DNA of 64,000 bases, taken from the NCBI RefSeq assembly GCF_900116705.1, contig NZ_FPBP01000006.1, forward strand, positions 62,001-126,000, given 5' to 3'. This stretch comes from Halomonas korlensis. GTDB lineage: Bacteria > Pseudomonadota > Gammaproteobacteria > Pseudomonadales > Halomonadaceae. A program made the translations under genes and the position numbers. The stretch's first letter is position 1; each line of letters begins with the position of its first letter. This document shows, one piece after another, positions 37,064 through 46,974 of the stretch. Below the pieces are notes generated by a model, which ran no database searches, was not told the origin of the DNA, and saw nothing but the letters and a program-made list of their open reading frames with translations.

Positions 37064-38179
37064 TCACGTCTCGCGGGCGATCAGGTCCTGTTCGGCCTGC
37101 TGCTTCTCGCGGACCCTGTCGCGAATCAACCGCTCCAGGTCGTCGACCAGGTGGTCGTTGCGCAGCTTGGTGGCGGGCTTGCCGTCGAGGTAGACGAGGT
37201 TGGCGGGACTGCCGCCGGTGAGACCGATGTCGACCTCCTTGGCCTCGCCCGGGCCGTTGACCACGCAGCCGATCACGGACACGTCGAGCGGCGTCATGAC
37301 GTCCTCGAGGCGCTCCTCCAGGGCGTTCATGGTGCCGATGACATCGAAGTTCTGGCGCGAGCAGCTGGGGCAGGCGATGAAGTTGATGCCCTTGCTGCGC
37401 AGGCGCAGGCTCTTGAGCATGTCGAAGCCGACCTTGATCTCCTCGACCGGGTCGGCGGCCAGCGACACACGGATGGTGTCGCCGATGCCGTCCATCAACA
37501 GCATGCCAAGCCCGATCGACGACTTGACGGTGCCCGAACGCAGCCCGCCGGCCTCGGTGATACCCAGGTGCAGGGGCTGTTCAATGCGGCTGGCCAGGTC
37601 GCGGTAGGCAGCTACGGCCATGAAGACATCGGAGGCCTTGACGCTGACCTTGAAGTCCGGGAAGTCGAGACGCTCCAGGTGGTCGATATGGCGCATGGCA
37701 GACTCGACCAGCGCGGCCGGGGTTGGCTCGCCGTACTTCTTCTGCAGATCCTTCTCCAGGGAGCCGGCGTTGACGCCGATGCGGATCGGGATGCCGTTGT
37801 CGCGCGCGGCGCTGACCACCGCTCGGACGCGCTCCTCACGGCCGATATTGCCGGGGTTGATGCGCAGGCAGTCGACGCCGAGCTCGGCGACGCGCAGGGC
37901 GATCTTGTAATCGAAGTGAATATCGGCGACCAGCGGCACCTCGACCTCGCGCTTGATGCGCCCGAAGGCCTCGGCGGCGTCCATGTCGGGCACCGAGACG
38001 CGCACGATGTCGGCGCCGGCCTTCTCGAGCTGGCGGATCTGGGCCACGGTGGCGGCGACGTCGAGGGTGTCGGTATTGGTCATGCTCTGCACGGAAATGG
38101 GGGCGTCGCCCCCGACCGGCACCTTGCCGACATGGATCTGACGTGACTTGCGACGGATGATGGGCGATTGGGAATGCAT
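37064..38179 (-). CDS. ispG: 4-hydroxy-3-methylbut-2-enyl diphosphate synthase IspG
   Basis: A 371-residue [4Fe-4S] enzyme of the MEP isoprenoid pathway. [38 protein letters not shown] and the cluster cysteines in [10 protein letters not shown] and [10 protein letters not shown] are conserved. The start is placed at ATG 38179 ([18 protein letters not shown]), which agrees with the family; a longer frame reaches 38218 but overlaps rodZ. It forms a rodZ-ispG-hisS run. Confidence 0.96.
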   Translation of the reverse strand: MHSQSPIIRRKSRQIHVGKVPVGGDAPISVQSMTNTDTLDVAATVAQIRQLEKAGADIVRVSVPDMDAAEAFGRIKREVEVPLVADIHFDYKIALRVAELGVDCLRINPGNIGREERVRAVVSAARDNGIPIRIGVNAGSLEKDLQKKYGEPTPAALVESAMRHIDHLERLDFPDFKVSVKASDVFMAVAAYRDLASRIEQPLHLGITEAGGLRSGTVKSSIGLGMLLMDGIGDTIRVSLAADPVEEIKVGFDMLKSLRLRSKGINFIACPSCSRQNFDVIGTMNALEERLEDVMTPLDVSVIGCVVNGPGEAKEVDIGLTGGSPANLVYLDGKPATKLRNDHLVDDLERLIRDRVREKQQAEQDLIARET

Positions 38180-38189
38180 GGCGGCTAGA

Positions 38190-39239
38190 TCATTCTCCCA
38201 GAGTGAAGCGGGCGACATTGTTGGCGCCGGCGCGCGTGCCGAGGTTCGTGCTCTCGCCGCGCCAGCGCATCTCGACGCCGGTGGCGTTGCCCACGGTCAG
38301 GCGGAAAGGGGGTTCGCCTTCGACGCGCGCCGTGGTGCCGGGTTCCTGCAGGCCCACGAAGACACGCTGATTGCTGGCGTCGAAGACCTCGGTCCAAGAC
38401 TGTTCGTTGAAGGTCAGCTCGATGACGCGGCCACCATCGCCGGCAGCCTCGTCGGAGGTCGTGTCGTCGGCGCTGGCGGTGTCGGAATCGGCATCCGTCG
38501 ACGCGGCGTTCGTTGTAACGGCGTCCGTTTCATCGGTAGCGGCGACCTCGGCGCCTGTTTCATCAGCGGCTGGGGCACCTTCACCGTTGGCGGCCACCGG
38601 CGCGTCGTCGGGCGAAGCGGCCTCGCTGTCGGTTTCCGGCGCGGCGACCAGGCCCAGCTCGCTCTCCTCCTGGGGCAGCGGCGGGAGAGAGTCAATATCG
38701 CCGCTTTCCGCCGGGACGCCGGCGTCGTCAGCCGTCTCCGGCGCGTCGCGCTCGGTGATCGCCGCGCTGCCGTCCATATTGTCGACCGATACCGGGTCGT
38801 TGTTGCTCACGTCGGGAACCTCGTTGCCGCCGCGGCTCTGCCACCACAACAATGTCAGGCCGATCAGGCCGGCGATCACCAGCAGGGTCACCAGCCGAAA
38901 CAGCCAGGCGCCCAGCCGCGAAGGCGGCCGGGTGATGTGCACCGGGGTGACCTTCCGTTCCTCAGCATCTTCCCGGGCGAAACGGGCCCGATAGGCCTCC
39001 AGCACCGGACCATCGTCGATGCCCAGCAGATGAGCGTAGGCGCGCAGGTAGCCGCGACGATAGGTGGCAACGGGAATTTCCTCGTAGCTGTCGTTCTCGA
39101 GGCCCTGGATCACGGCCGGTCGCAGGTTCAAGGAGGCGGCGACCTCCTCGAGCGCCAGCCCCTGGGTCGCGCGCTCGCGTTTCAGCTGCTCACCCGGCGA
39201 GATCGTAACGGCCTCCTCGGGGAAATAGGTGTCGCTCAT
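38190..39239 (-). CDS. rodZ: Cell shape protein RodZ
   Basis: A 349-residue single-pass protein. The N-terminal helix-turn-helix (about residues 17-78, [36 protein letters not shown]), one membrane helix ([21 protein letters not shown]), a long acidic low-complexity linker rich in Asp, Ala, Thr and Ser, and a C-terminal DUF4115 domain ([19 protein letters not shown]) form the RodZ architecture. It links MreB to the elongasome. The linker is acidic, which is normal in halophiles and in this region. pilW is 48 bases upstream and ispG 11 bases downstream of it. Confidence 0.95.
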   Translation of the reverse strand: MSDTYFPEEAVTISPGEQLKRERATQGLALEEVAASLNLRPAVIQGLENDSYEEIPVATYRRGYLRAYAHLLGIDDGPVLEAYRARFAREDAEERKVTPVHITRPPSRLGAWLFRLVTLLVIAGLIGLTLLWWQSRGGNEVPDVSNNDPVSVDNMDGSAAITERDAPETADDAGVPAESGDIDSLPPLPQEESELGLVAAPETDSEAASPDDAPVAANGEGAPAADETGAEVAATDETDAVTTNAASTDADSDTASADDTTSDEAAGDGGRVIELTFNEQSWTEVFDASNQRVFVGLQEPGTTARVEGEPPFRLTVGNATGVEMRWRGESTNLGTRAGANNVARFTLGE

Positions 39240-39287
39240 GGCTGAGCATCCTTCATCAGAAAACGGTGGTCAGGACCCGGCACGGCA

Positions 39288-40013
39288 TCACTCCAGCTGG
39301 TCGGCATAGAAGCTGGCGGTGGCCGGGTCGCCGCGCTCCCGGGCAATGTCACGGGCCAGGCGCAGGGCATTCGCATTGGGGCCAGCCAGGCGCATGAACC
39401 CCTCCAGTTGCTGCTCGGCGCGGCCGAGATTGCCTTGCGCGAATTCGAGCTCGGCAAGCATCAGGTAGCTGCGCGCGCTGCGTGGGTCGATGGACTGCGC
39501 TCGGGCGAGGCTCTCGCGGGCGGCCTCGGGGTCGCCCAGTTCGCGCTGGCACTGGCCCAGGTTGGCGAAAAGCTGGGCCCGATTGTCGTATTGCGTATCC
39601 CGTGTGGCCTGCTTGAGCTGCTCGCAGGCCTCGCGTATGCGGTTGCGATCGAAGAGAAACGCGGCATAGTTGTTACGCGTGCGAGTGTACTCGGGGTCAG
39701 CCTCGATCGCCTTGCGAAACGTCGCGTCGGCGAGGTCTTCCTCGCCCTGGCGTTGATAGACGATAGCCATGGCCTGGAGTGCCTCGGCGTCGTCGGGGTC
39801 CACCGCCAGCGCACGGTCGAGGGCGTTCATGGCCCGCTGGATATTGCCGCGCTCCAGGTAGGCCACGCCCAGACGAGTGTAGGCTTCCGCCGGATTGCCC
39901 TCGCCGCCTCCGGGCTGGCTTGCCTGGCTCACGCAGCCGGCCAGCCACAGCGACGCCAGCAGGACGGCGATGAGGGCCTGCTGGCGTCCGAGCGAACGGG
40001 AGCGGCGGGTCAT
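39288..40013 (-). CDS. pilW: Type IV pilus biogenesis/stability lipoprotein PilW (PilF)
   Basis: A 241-residue lipoprotein with lipobox LWLAGCVS and at least five TPR units (YTRLGVAYLERGNIQRAMNALDRALAVDP, ALQAMAIVYQRQGEEDLADATFRKAIEADP and following). PilW/PilF pilots the secretin PilQ in the outer membrane. The position between rlmN and rodZ is the conserved Pseudomonas order. The rest of the type IV pilus machine is not in the window. Confidence 0.93.
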   Translation of the reverse strand: MTRRSRSLGRQQALIAVLLASLWLAGCVSQASQPGGGEGNPAEAYTRLGVAYLERGNIQRAMNALDRALAVDPDDAEALQAMAIVYQRQGEEDLADATFRKAIEADPEYTRTRNNYAAFLFDRNRIREACEQLKQATRDTQYDNRAQLFANLGQCQRELGDPEAARESLARAQSIDPRSARSYLMLAELEFAQGNLGRAEQQLEGFMRLAGPNANALRLARDIARERGDPATASFYADQLE

Positions 40014-40132
40014 GGCATCCTCTTGGTCGTGGGCACTGGACGGCCGGAAAGGCGAACTGGACGCCGCGTTACCGGCAAAAAATGCCTGACCATCAAAGCG
40101 CCGAGTCCGGTTGAAGTCAAGCCAGCCTCCGC

Positions 40133-41260
40133 TCAGTCGGCATCGAGCTGGATCGACTGGATATAGCGTTCATGGCGACGCGTACGATCCTTGACGCGAC
40201 CTACCAGCTGACCACAGGCAGCGTCGATGTCCTCGCCCCGGGTGGTGCGGATCTGTGCCGTGTAGCCCAGGTCGTAGAGCCACTGCTGGAAGCGCATCTG
40301 CTGATTGCGTGAAGGCGTCTCATAACCCGAGTGGGGGAAGGGATTGAACGGGATCAGGTTGATCTTGCACGGCAACTCCTTGAGCAGCGCGGCAAGCTGC
40401 TCGGCGTGCGCCTGCTGGTCATTGACGTCCTTGATCAGGGTGTACTCGATGGTGACCATGCGCGTGTCAGCGCACTTGGCGAGATAGCGATGACAGGCAT
40501 CGAGCAGGCTGCGGATATTGTACTTGCGATTGAGCGGCACCAGTTCGCTGCGCAGCTCATCAGTGGCGGCGTGCAGCGAGATCGCCAGGCTGACGTCGAG
40601 TTCGTCGCCGAGCTTGTCGATCATCGGCACCACTCCGGAGGTGGAGAGCGTGACGCGGCGCTTGGACAGGCCATAACCGTCGTCGTCGAGCATCAGCTTC
40701 ATGGCCGGCACGACGTTGTCGTAGTTCATCAGCGGCTCGCCCATGCCCATCATCACCACGTTGGTGACCGGCCGGTTGGCGGTGTCGCGGCGCGGCCCCA
40801 CGCTGCGTTGCGCCACCCATACCTGGCCGATGATCTCGGCGGCGGTGAGGTTGCGCTGAAAACCTTGCTTGCCGGTGGAGCAGAAGCTGCAGTCCAGCGA
40901 ACAGCCTACCTGCGAGGAAACGCACAGGGTACGGCGCTTGCCGTTGTCGGCGGGGATCAGCACGGTTTCCACATAACTGCCATCTTCCACTTCCAGTACC
41001 CACTTGCGGGTACCATCGCTGGAGCTGCCCTCGTAGACCACCCCGGGGCCACGCACCTCAGCGACCTCGGCCAGCCGCGCACGCAGCGTCTTGGAGAGGT
41101 TGGTCATGGCCGCGAAGTCGTCGCAGCCTTCGATGTGAATCCACTTCATCACCTGGGCAGCACGGAATTTCTTCTCGCCGATGGAGAGAAAGAAGGCTTC
41201 CATCTGCTGGCGCGACATGCCGAGCAGGTTGGTGAGGTGGGGAGCGGTCGTGGTTGTCAT
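40133..41260 (-). CDS. rlmN: Dual 23S rRNA/tRNA adenine C2-methyltransferase RlmN
   Basis: A 375-residue radical SAM enzyme that makes m2A2503 in 23S rRNA and m2A37 in some tRNAs. Cluster motif [18 protein letters not shown] (CxxxCxxC), [23 protein letters not shown] and the C-terminal Cys in IDAACGQL (resolving Cys) are present. N-terminal [24 protein letters not shown]. The gap to pilW is 119 bases with no gene, and the gap to ndk is 59 bases. Confidence 0.97.
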   Translation of the reverse strand: MTTTTAPHLTNLLGMSRQQMEAFFLSIGEKKFRAAQVMKWIHIEGCDDFAAMTNLSKTLRARLAEVAEVRGPGVVYEGSSSDGTRKWVLEVEDGSYVETVLIPADNGKRRTLCVSSQVGCSLDCSFCSTGKQGFQRNLTAAEIIGQVWVAQRSVGPRRDTANRPVTNVVMMGMGEPLMNYDNVVPAMKLMLDDDGYGLSKRRVTLSTSGVVPMIDKLGDELDVSLAISLHAATDELRSELVPLNRKYNIRSLLDACHRYLAKCADTRMVTIEYTLIKDVNDQQAHAEQLAALLKELPCKINLIPFNPFPHSGYETPSRNQQMRFQQWLYDLGYTAQIRTTRGEDIDAACGQLVGRVKDRTRRHERYIQSIQLDAD

Positions 41261-41319
41261 GGCAGTCAGCGTTCGGTGGGGCAGGGCGCGGGGGCGAACA
41301 GCCCCCGCTTGGGCGTCGA

Positions 41320-41748
41320 TCAGCCGCGCGGGCAGATCTCGCTGTCCTGGAAGAAGTAGGCGATCTCGCGCTCGGCCGATTCCGGAGAGTCGGAACCGTG
41401 CACGGCGTTGGCATCGATGGTGTCGGCGAAGTCGGCGCGAATGGTGCCGGCCTCGGCTTCCTTGGGGTTGGTGGCCCCCATCAGGTCACGATTGGCGGCG
41501 ATGGCGTTCTCGCCTTCGAGCACCTGGACCACCACCGGACCTGAGGTCATGAAGCCGACCAGATCCTGAAAGAAGGGGCGTTCCTTGTGCTCGGCATAGA
41601 AGCCTTCGGCCTGCGCCTGGCTAAGCTGCTGCATCTTGGCGGCCACAATCTTCAAGCCGGCTTTCTCGAAGCGGCTCTCGATTTCGCCGATCACGTTCTT
41701 GGCGACGGCGTCGGGCTTGATGATCGACAGGGTGCGCTGGTTAGCCAT
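41320..41748 (-). CDS. ndk: Nucleoside diphosphate kinase
   Basis: A 142-residue enzyme that exchanges phosphate between NTPs and NDPs. N-terminal [22 protein letters not shown], and the active-site His in [12 protein letters not shown] are conserved. A start at 41754 in the same frame is possible, but GGAG is correctly spaced for the ATG at 41748. A strong promoter lies at 41898-41926. A paralogous regulator gene, rnk, is 17 kb away in this window. Confidence 0.98.
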   Translation of the reverse strand: MANQRTLSIIKPDAVAKNVIGEIESRFEKAGLKIVAAKMQQLSQAQAEGFYAEHKERPFFQDLVGFMTSGPVVVQVLEGENAIAANRDLMGATNPKEAEAGTIRADFADTIDANAVHGSDSPESAEREIAYFFQDSEICPRG

Positions 41749-41897
41749 GGGCATATCTCCGGTTAAAATAGCGAGAGGTGTTGAATAGCACTGCGCCGCC
41801 CCGGTAGCTCCTGAATCGAGAGCGAGGGGCGGCGCGGCGAATCGAATAAAGCGGTCCGGCGTTCCGGCAGTGCGGCAAGCTCGCCGACAGGGCGGTG

Positions 41898-41926
41898 AGT
41901 ATACCGCCCACAGGGGCGTTGAACAA
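41898..41926 (-). promoter_or_regulatory. Sigma70 promoter of ndk
   Basis: On the minus strand TTGTTC, a 17-base spacer and TATACT, ending 150 bases before the ndk start. The 247-base iscA-ndk gap otherwise holds only a perfect 14-base palindrome (GCCTGACGTCAGGC, 41977-41990) just after the iscA stop and GC-rich leader sequence. Confidence 0.75.
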
Positions 41927-41995
41927 TCGTCGACCGATCCGCCCCACCTTCGCGAGTTCAGGCCGGCCGCGGCGTCGCCTGACGTCAGGCAGTGA

Positions 41996-42322
41996 TCAGA
42001 CGCTGAAGCTTTCCCCACAGCCGCACTGATCCTTGACGTTGGGGTTGTTGAAACGGAAGAAACGGTTCAGCCCTTCCGAGACATAGTCGACTTCGCTGCC
42101 GTCAAGCATTTCCAGGGCCTCGGGGGCGACGTAGACGGTCACGCCGTGATCCTCGAAGATCACGTCGTCGTTGGCGGCTTCGTCGGCGAAGTCGAGCACG
42201 TAGCTATAGCCGGAACAGCCGCTGGGCTTGACCGTGACCCGCAGGCCCAGGCCGTGGCCGCGTTCGTCGAGTACCCGGCGGATCTGGTCGGCGGCGGCGT
42301 TGGTGATCGAAAGATGCGCCAT
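41996..42322 (-). CDS. iscA: Iron-sulfur cluster assembly protein IscA
   Basis: A 108-residue A-type carrier. The three ligand Cys are in PSGCSGYSY and the C-terminal pair QCGCGESF. A-type carriers accept clusters and pass them to apoproteins. AGGAG precedes the ATG. IscU, which normally lies between iscS and iscA, is absent. The family could also be called ErpA; the location behind iscS makes IscA the reasonable name. Confidence 0.93.
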   Translation of the reverse strand: MAHLSITNAAADQIRRVLDERGHGLGLRVTVKPSGCSGYSYVLDFADEAANDDVIFEDHGVTVYVAPEALEMLDGSEVDYVSEGLNRFFRFNNPNVKDQCGCGESFSV

Positions 42323-42348
42323 AATGGTTCTCCTGCTCGGGTGATGGG

Positions 42349-43506
42349 TCAGATAGCCCGGCGCCGCAGCCCGTCGAGGGCGTGGCGCAAGGCATTCAGT
42401 GCATGGTCGATATCGGCTGGGGTCGTGAAGCGCCCGAAGCTGAAACGCAATGAGGACAGCGCCAGCGCACGTGGGACTCCAATGCCCTTCAATACATAGG
42501 ACGGCTCGACGCTCGCCGAGTTGCAGGCCGAGCCGGTCGAGAGCGCCACGTCGCGCAGTGCCATCAACAGCGACTCGCCATCCACGCCCTCGAAGGCAAG
42601 GTTAAGAATATTGGGCACCGCCACGTCTGTATCGGTATTGCGGTGGACACCGGGGTGATCCGCAAGGCCGGCCAGCAGGCGGTCGCGCAGCGCGACGATG
42701 CGGCGCTGGTCGGCCTCGCCCTCGGCGGCGGCCAGCGCAAAGGCCTCGCCCATGCCGGCGATCTGATGGGTGGCCAGGGTGCCGGAGCGCATGCCGCGCT
42801 CGTGTCCGCCGCCGTGGATCAGCGCTTCCACGCGGATGTCGGGGCTGCGCCTGACGTACAGGGCCCCGATGCCCTTGGGGCCATAGGCCTTGTGGCCGGA
42901 CAGCGACATCAGGTCGATGCCGAGCGTACCAACCGCCAGCGGCGTGCGGCCCACCGCCTGGGCGGCATCGGTATGAAAGGCCGCGCCGCCCTGGTGAGCG
43001 ATCTCGGCCAGCGCCGCCAGATCGTGGATACTGCCTAGTTCGTTGTTCACTGCCATCAGCGAGACCAGCACGGTGTCGCGGCGCATGGCCTCGCGCAGCT
43101 GGTCGGGCGTGACCCGTCCGTCGCGCCCCGGGGTCAGCCAGGTGACATCGAAGCCTTCGGCCTCGAGTGCCCTGGCGGTATCCACCACCGCCTTGTGTTC
43201 GATGATCGAGGTTACCAGATGCCGACCCCGGGCACGATTGGCGCGCATGAAGCCGATCAGCGCCAGGTTGTCGGCCTCGGTGGCGCCGCTGGTCCAGACG
43301 ATCTCGCGTGGGTCGGCCCCGATCAGCTCGGCGACCTGGCGGCGGGCCATCTCCACCACCTGTTCCGCCTGCCAGCCCAGCATATGGCTGCGCGAGGCGG
43401 GATTGGCGAAGATGCCCTCCTGAGTCAGGTGACGACTCATGACCTCGGCGACGCGCGGGTCGACCGGCGTGGTGGCAGCGTAATCGAGGTAGACGGATGC
43501 GTTCAT
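42349..43506 (-). CDS. iscS: Cysteine desulfurase IscS
   Basis: A 385-residue pyridoxal-phosphate enzyme that frees sulfur from cysteine. VYLDYAATTPVDPRV, SGATEADNLAL, AVNNELGSI, the PLP-Lys in SLSGHKAYGPKGIG, and the catalytic Cys in STGSACNSASVEPSYVLKGIG are intact. It starts 43 bases after the iscR stop and is followed 26 bases later by iscA, with no room for iscU. C-terminal residues end LRRRAI, shorter than E. coli IscS (404), which lacks the final IscU-contact residues. Confidence 0.95.
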   Translation of the reverse strand: MNASVYLDYAATTPVDPRVAEVMSRHLTQEGIFANPASRSHMLGWQAEQVVEMARRQVAELIGADPREIVWTSGATEADNLALIGFMRANRARGRHLVTSIIEHKAVVDTARALEAEGFDVTWLTPGRDGRVTPDQLREAMRRDTVLVSLMAVNNELGSIHDLAALAEIAHQGGAAFHTDAAQAVGRTPLAVGTLGIDLMSLSGHKAYGPKGIGALYVRRSPDIRVEALIHGGGHERGMRSGTLATHQIAGMGEAFALAAAEGEADQRRIVALRDRLLAGLADHPGVHRNTDTDVAVPNILNLAFEGVDGESLLMALRDVALSTGSACNSASVEPSYVLKGIGVPRALALSSLRFSFGRFTTPADIDHALNALRHALDGLRRRAI

Positions 43507-43549
43507 GGGCTCGGAATCGTCTCGGGTTGGCAGGCCGGCGTGCAGACCA

Positions 43550-44020
43550 TCAGGGCGCCGAGGCCAGGATGCCGTCGTTGTCCAGGCGCCGACGCTGGCG
43601 GTTGGCGATCGTCTGCACCTCCTGGCGAACGGCCAGCTGCCCCAGCGTGATGCCGTCGAGGAAGCCGTGGATCTGCTCCGACAGTTCGCACCATAGATGG
43701 TGGGTCAGGCAGGTATCGCCCTGCTGACAGTCGGAGAGCCCGCCGCAGCGCGTGGAATCCACGGACTCGTCGACCGCATCGATCACCTGCGCCACCGAGA
43801 TGCTCTCCGGCGCCATGGCGAGCAGGTAGCCTCCGCCGGGCCCGCGCACGCTTTCCACCAGCCGTGCGCGGCGCAGTCTCGCGAACAGCTGCTCGAGATA
43901 GGAGAGCGAAATCTCCTGGCGCCGCGAAATGTCGGCGAGGCTGATGGGTCCCGTCGCGGCGTTCACGGCCAGGTCGAGCATAGCGGTGACGGCGTAGCGT
44001 CCCTTGGTGGTCAGGCGCAT
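43550..44020 (-). CDS. iscR: Iron-sulfur cluster regulator IscR
   Basis: A 156-residue Rrf2-family repressor. It binds a [2Fe-2S] cluster through Cys92, Cys98, Cys104 and His107, which fall at exactly the E. coli numbers ([17 protein letters not shown]). N-terminal winged helix [18 protein letters not shown]. The ATG at 44020 is chosen because it gives this numbering; a GTG 12 bases upstream is possible. Retention of all ligands suggests that IscR still senses Fe-S supply even though iscU is missing. Confidence 0.96.
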   Translation of the reverse strand: MRLTTKGRYAVTAMLDLAVNAATGPISLADISRRQEISLSYLEQLFARLRRARLVESVRGPGGGYLLAMAPESISVAQVIDAVDESVDSTRCGGLSDCQQGDTCLTHHLWCELSEQIHGFLDGITLGQLAVRQEVQTIANRQRRRLDNDGILASAP

Positions 44021-44104
44021 GCCAGTGGGCACCTCGGCGTCGATATGGCGACTGATGAAGAAAGCGGCTTCTCACAGGCAGAAGACCGCACAAATTGTAG
44101 GGCT

Positions 44105-44134
44105 ATTATGGGAAAGACCGAGTGTCGCGGTCAA
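44105..44134 (-). promoter_or_regulatory. Candidate sigma70 promoter of iscR
   Basis: On the minus strand TTGACC, an 18-base spacer and CATAAT. The -35 overlaps the last codons of cysE. It lies 85 bases before the iscR start; autoregulation by IscR would act here. No clear IscR-type palindrome was recognised. Confidence 0.5.
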
Positions 44135-45003
44135 CCATTGCGCCGCCGGGGCTCGACGGACCGCTGGCTGGGCTCGTCCGCCTGCCGTGGGGCGTCGTGA
44201 TCAGGTGGGGGGCAGCAGCTGTCGACATCGGCGAGGATATCGGCAAAGTCTTCGTCGCGCAGTTCAGGTAATTGGCCCTCACGGTAGCTCGCGTCGACCT
44301 TGCGCAGGGTGGTGCACATGCGCTCGATGCGCTCATCCACGGCATGCATGTGATCGAGCATGGCCTGGATCGAGCGGGCCACCGGGTCGGGCATGTCCTG
44401 ACTGATGCCGTAGGCATCGAAGCCGAACTTCTCCTGCATGGCCTCACGCCTGGCCGGATCGATGTCCAGCTCTTCGGCCTGGTCCGGGTCGAGGCGCTGG
44501 ACGACCTTGCCCGGGATACCGACCACCGTCGCCCCGGCGGGTACTTCCTTGGTGACCACGGCGTTGGAGCCGATCTTGGCCCCGGCGCCGACACTGAAGG
44601 GTCCGAGAATCTTGGCCCCGGCGCCGACAATCACGCCGTCCTCCAGCGTCGGGTGCCGCTTGCCCTTGTTCCAACTGGTGCCGCCCAGGGTCACGCCCTG
44701 ATAGAGAGTTACATCGTCGCCCACCTCGGCGGTCTCGCCGATCACCACGCCCATGCCATGGTCGATGAAGAAGCGCCGCCCGATGACCGCGCCGGGGTGG
44801 ATCTCGATGCCGGTCAGCCAGCGCGAGAAGGTCGAGAGGCTGCGCGCCAACCACTTCAGGTTCTTCTGCCACAGCCAGTGGGCGAGACGATGGATCAGCA
44901 GTGCGTGCAGCCCTGGGTAGTTGGTCAGGACTTCCAGGAAGTTGCGTGCCGCCGGGTCGCGGGTGAACACGCTGTTGATGTCCTCGCGCAGACGTTGAAA
45001 CAT
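44131..45003 (-). CDS. cysE: Serine O-acetyltransferase CysE
   Basis: A 290-residue left-handed beta-helix acetyltransferase for cysteine synthesis. Hexapeptide repeats from [55 protein letters not shown] carry the catalytic His-Asp pair. About 40 residues of the polar tail ([18 protein letters not shown]) extend past the usual domain. Next to iscR and trmJ as in Pseudomonas (cysE2). It supplies cysteine used by IscS. Confidence 0.96.
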   Translation of the reverse strand: MFQRLREDINSVFTRDPAARNFLEVLTNYPGLHALLIHRLAHWLWQKNLKWLARSLSTFSRWLTGIEIHPGAVIGRRFFIDHGMGVVIGETAEVGDDVTLYQGVTLGGTSWNKGKRHPTLEDGVIVGAGAKILGPFSVGAGAKIGSNAVVTKEVPAGATVVGIPGKVVQRLDPDQAEELDIDPARREAMQEKFGFDAYGISQDMPDPVARSIQAMLDHMHAVDERIERMCTTLRKVDASYREGQLPELRDEDFADILADVDSCCPPPDHDAPRQADEPSQRSVEPRRRNG

Positions 45004-45139
45004 GCGACGATCCTTGAGTGGCGGGGCAAAGAGGAGCGATTGGCCTGGCTTTCGCTCAGTATGGCTTTCGCGGCGGAATAATGGGCGCTAGAAGATACGT
45101 CTTAATAGTGGGGGCGCTGCGAGCCAGCTTCAAGCCGGC

Positions 45140-45907
45140 TCACTCATCTGTCTTCGGGCACCGGGTGCGTTGCTCGGTGGCGGTGAGAATGCCGCGCAGG
45201 ATGTTGAGCTCCATGCGCTCGGGACGGGCCCGCAGGGTGAAGCGTCGCAGCCGGGCCATGAGCTGACGCGGGGTGGCCGGGTCGTGAAAGCCAATCGCGA
45301 CAAGCGTGCGTTCCAGGTGCGCGAAATAGCGCTCGAGTTCCTGGTGATTCGCCAGCGCATGGGGCGTGGGCGCGGCGGCCTCGGGGGTGTCGTCGGTATC
45401 CCCCACTTGCTGCGCCAGCCAGACCAGCCGGCACTCGTAGGCCAGCACCTGGACCGCCGTCGCCAGGTTCAGCGAGCTGAAGTCAGGATTGGCGGGAATG
45501 TTGACGTGGGCGTGGCAGCGTTGCAGTTCGCTGTTGGAAAGCCCGCTATCCTCGCGCCCGAACACCAGGGCCACCCGGGCGCGCTCGTCGGCGAGTTCGG
45601 CGGGCAGCGACTCGGCAAGCTCGCGTGGCGTGGTCATCGGCCAGGGCAAGGTGCGCGAACGGGCGCTGGCGCCCACTACCAGGGTGCAGTCGGCCACCGC
45701 CTCTTCCAGCGTCGCCACCTGGCGGGCCGCATGGACGATATGATCGGCGCCCGAAGCGCGCGACACGGTATCGGCGCTGATCGGCTCGCAGCGCGGGGCG
45801 ACCAGCGCCAGGTCCGCAAGCCCCATGTTGTGCATGGCGCGCGCGGTGCCGCCGATATTGCCGGGGTGGCTGGTGCCGATCAGGACGATGCGGATGCGCT
45901 CGAGCAT
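45140..45907 (-). CDS. trmJ: tRNA (cytidine/uridine-2'-O-)-methyltransferase TrmJ
   Basis: A 255-residue SPOUT-class enzyme that 2'-O-methylates position 32 of tRNA. SHPGNIGGTARAMHNMGLADLALVAP, ALVFGREDSGLSNSELQRCH and SSLNLATAVQVLAYE form the knotted SAM site. ATG at 45907 with AAGG at seven-base spacing; the longer in-frame frame reaches into suhB's leader and is rejected. It is divergent from suhB, the conserved arrangement. Confidence 0.96.
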   Translation of the reverse strand: MLERIRIVLIGTSHPGNIGGTARAMHNMGLADLALVAPRCEPISADTVSRASGADHIVHAARQVATLEEAVADCTLVVGASARSRTLPWPMTTPRELAESLPAELADERARVALVFGREDSGLSNSELQRCHAHVNIPANPDFSSLNLATAVQVLAYECRLVWLAQQVGDTDDTPEAAAPTPHALANHQELERYFAHLERTLVAIGFHDPATPRQLMARLRRFTLRARPERMELNILRGILTATEQRTRCPKTDE

Positions 45908-46051
45908 GAGGGTGCCTTCAAGTCGAAGTGTCGAAACGATGGCGAGGGATTCTAGCATGTCGGCGAGACGCTTCGAATGGCGAAGCTTCTCGGCTTCTGC
46001 TAGGATTCGCGCCGATCCGTTCTTTAACACCACCGACGCCTAGGCCCGATC

Positions 46052-46846
46052 ATGCATCCGATGGTCCAATTCGCGCTGCGCGCCTCACGCAGCGCCGCCG
46101 AACAGTTTCTGCGCATCCGCGAGAGAATCGAGAACTCCCACCAGGAGCACAATCTCGACCGTCTCCTCGAGGACGCCGCCCGCAATGCCGAGTCGCTGAT
46201 CGCCCATCAGCTCTCCCGTGGCTATCCCCAGCACGGCGTGGTGGGTCGCTTCACCCCCCACCGTGACGGCGAAGGCGAGGGCCAGGACACCCTATGGAAG
46301 ATCGAACCCTTCCATGGCTATTCCAACCTGACCGTGGCCGCGCCGTCTTTCGCGCTGTCGCTGGTCTGCCTGGTCAAGGGCCGTCCCGAGCATGCGGTGG
46401 TGATCTCCCCCTTCAGCGATGACGAATACCTGGCCAGCCGTGGACGGGGTGCTCAGCTCAACGGCAAGCGCATCCGCGTACCGCGCACCACGGCCGTCGG
46501 TGGTGCGCGCGTCGCCCTGGGCCTGCCCGAGACCTGGCTGCGCCCCCGGCACATGCCCGCCTACCTGACGCTGGCGCAGCAGCTCGGGCCGCAGATCGAA
46601 GTTCAGCGCGCCTCCGGCAGCGGCCTGCTCGACCTGGCCGACCTGGCCGCGGGCCGCGTCGATGCCGCCTTCGTGCTGGGCCTCGAGGAGCAGGACATGC
46701 ACGTCGGCTCGCTGTTGCTCAAGGAGGCCGGGGCGCTGATGGGTACCCCCGACGGTCAGCCCGACATCAAGATCGAAGGGCAGCTGATGGCCGCCGGTCC
46801 ACGGCTCTACAAGTCGCTGGTGCAGCAGCTCAAGCCGCATTTCTGA
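46052..46846 (+). CDS. suhB: SuhB-like protein with lost catalytic metal site
   Basis: A 264-residue inositol monophosphatase-fold protein that keeps the suhB position, opposite trmJ, and the SuhB start MHPM. It aligns closely with E. coli SuhB through the end (RGRGAQLNGKRIRVPRTT, LLDLADLAAGRVDAAF). The metal ligands do not: E. coli TEESG (Glu67) reads GRFTP, and the signature DPLDGTT reads EPFHGYSN (Glu85, His88), so Asp84 becomes Glu and Asp87 becomes His. Only the Asp in the WDFAAG region is kept (EEQDMHVG). Phosphatase activity is therefore unlikely. In E. coli SuhB also acts as a Nus factor in rRNA antitermination independent of catalysis, a role this protein could keep. Confidence 0.9.
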   Translation: MHPMVQFALRASRSAAEQFLRIRERIENSHQEHNLDRLLEDAARNAESLIAHQLSRGYPQHGVVGRFTPHRDGEGEGQDTLWKIEPFHGYSNLTVAAPSFALSLVCLVKGRPEHAVVISPFSDDEYLASRGRGAQLNGKRIRVPRTTAVGGARVALGLPETWLRPRHMPAYLTLAQQLGPQIEVQRASGSGLLDLADLAAGRVDAAFVLGLEEQDMHVGSLLLKEAGALMGTPDGQPDIKIEGQLMAAGPRLYKSLVQQLKPHF

Positions 46847-46914
46847 GGCGTTTCAGACGCAGTTCTGACGCATTTTGAGAGTTGCGGCTCCTCGACGCCT
46901 GACGCCGAAGCCAC

Positions 46915-46947
46915 CACCGCCCCCGCAGCGTCGCTGCGAGGGCGGTG
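46915..46947. terminator. Hairpin between convergent suhB and CNNM genes
   Basis: CACCGCCC with GGGCGGTG and CGCAGC with GCTGCG form a 14-pair stem interrupted by one mismatch, loop GTC. It lies 69 bases past the suhB stop and 28 bases past the CNNM stop. No long U tract. Confidence 0.55.
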
Positions 46948-46974
46948 TCGTATTGGTGGACGACAGGTGCTGAG

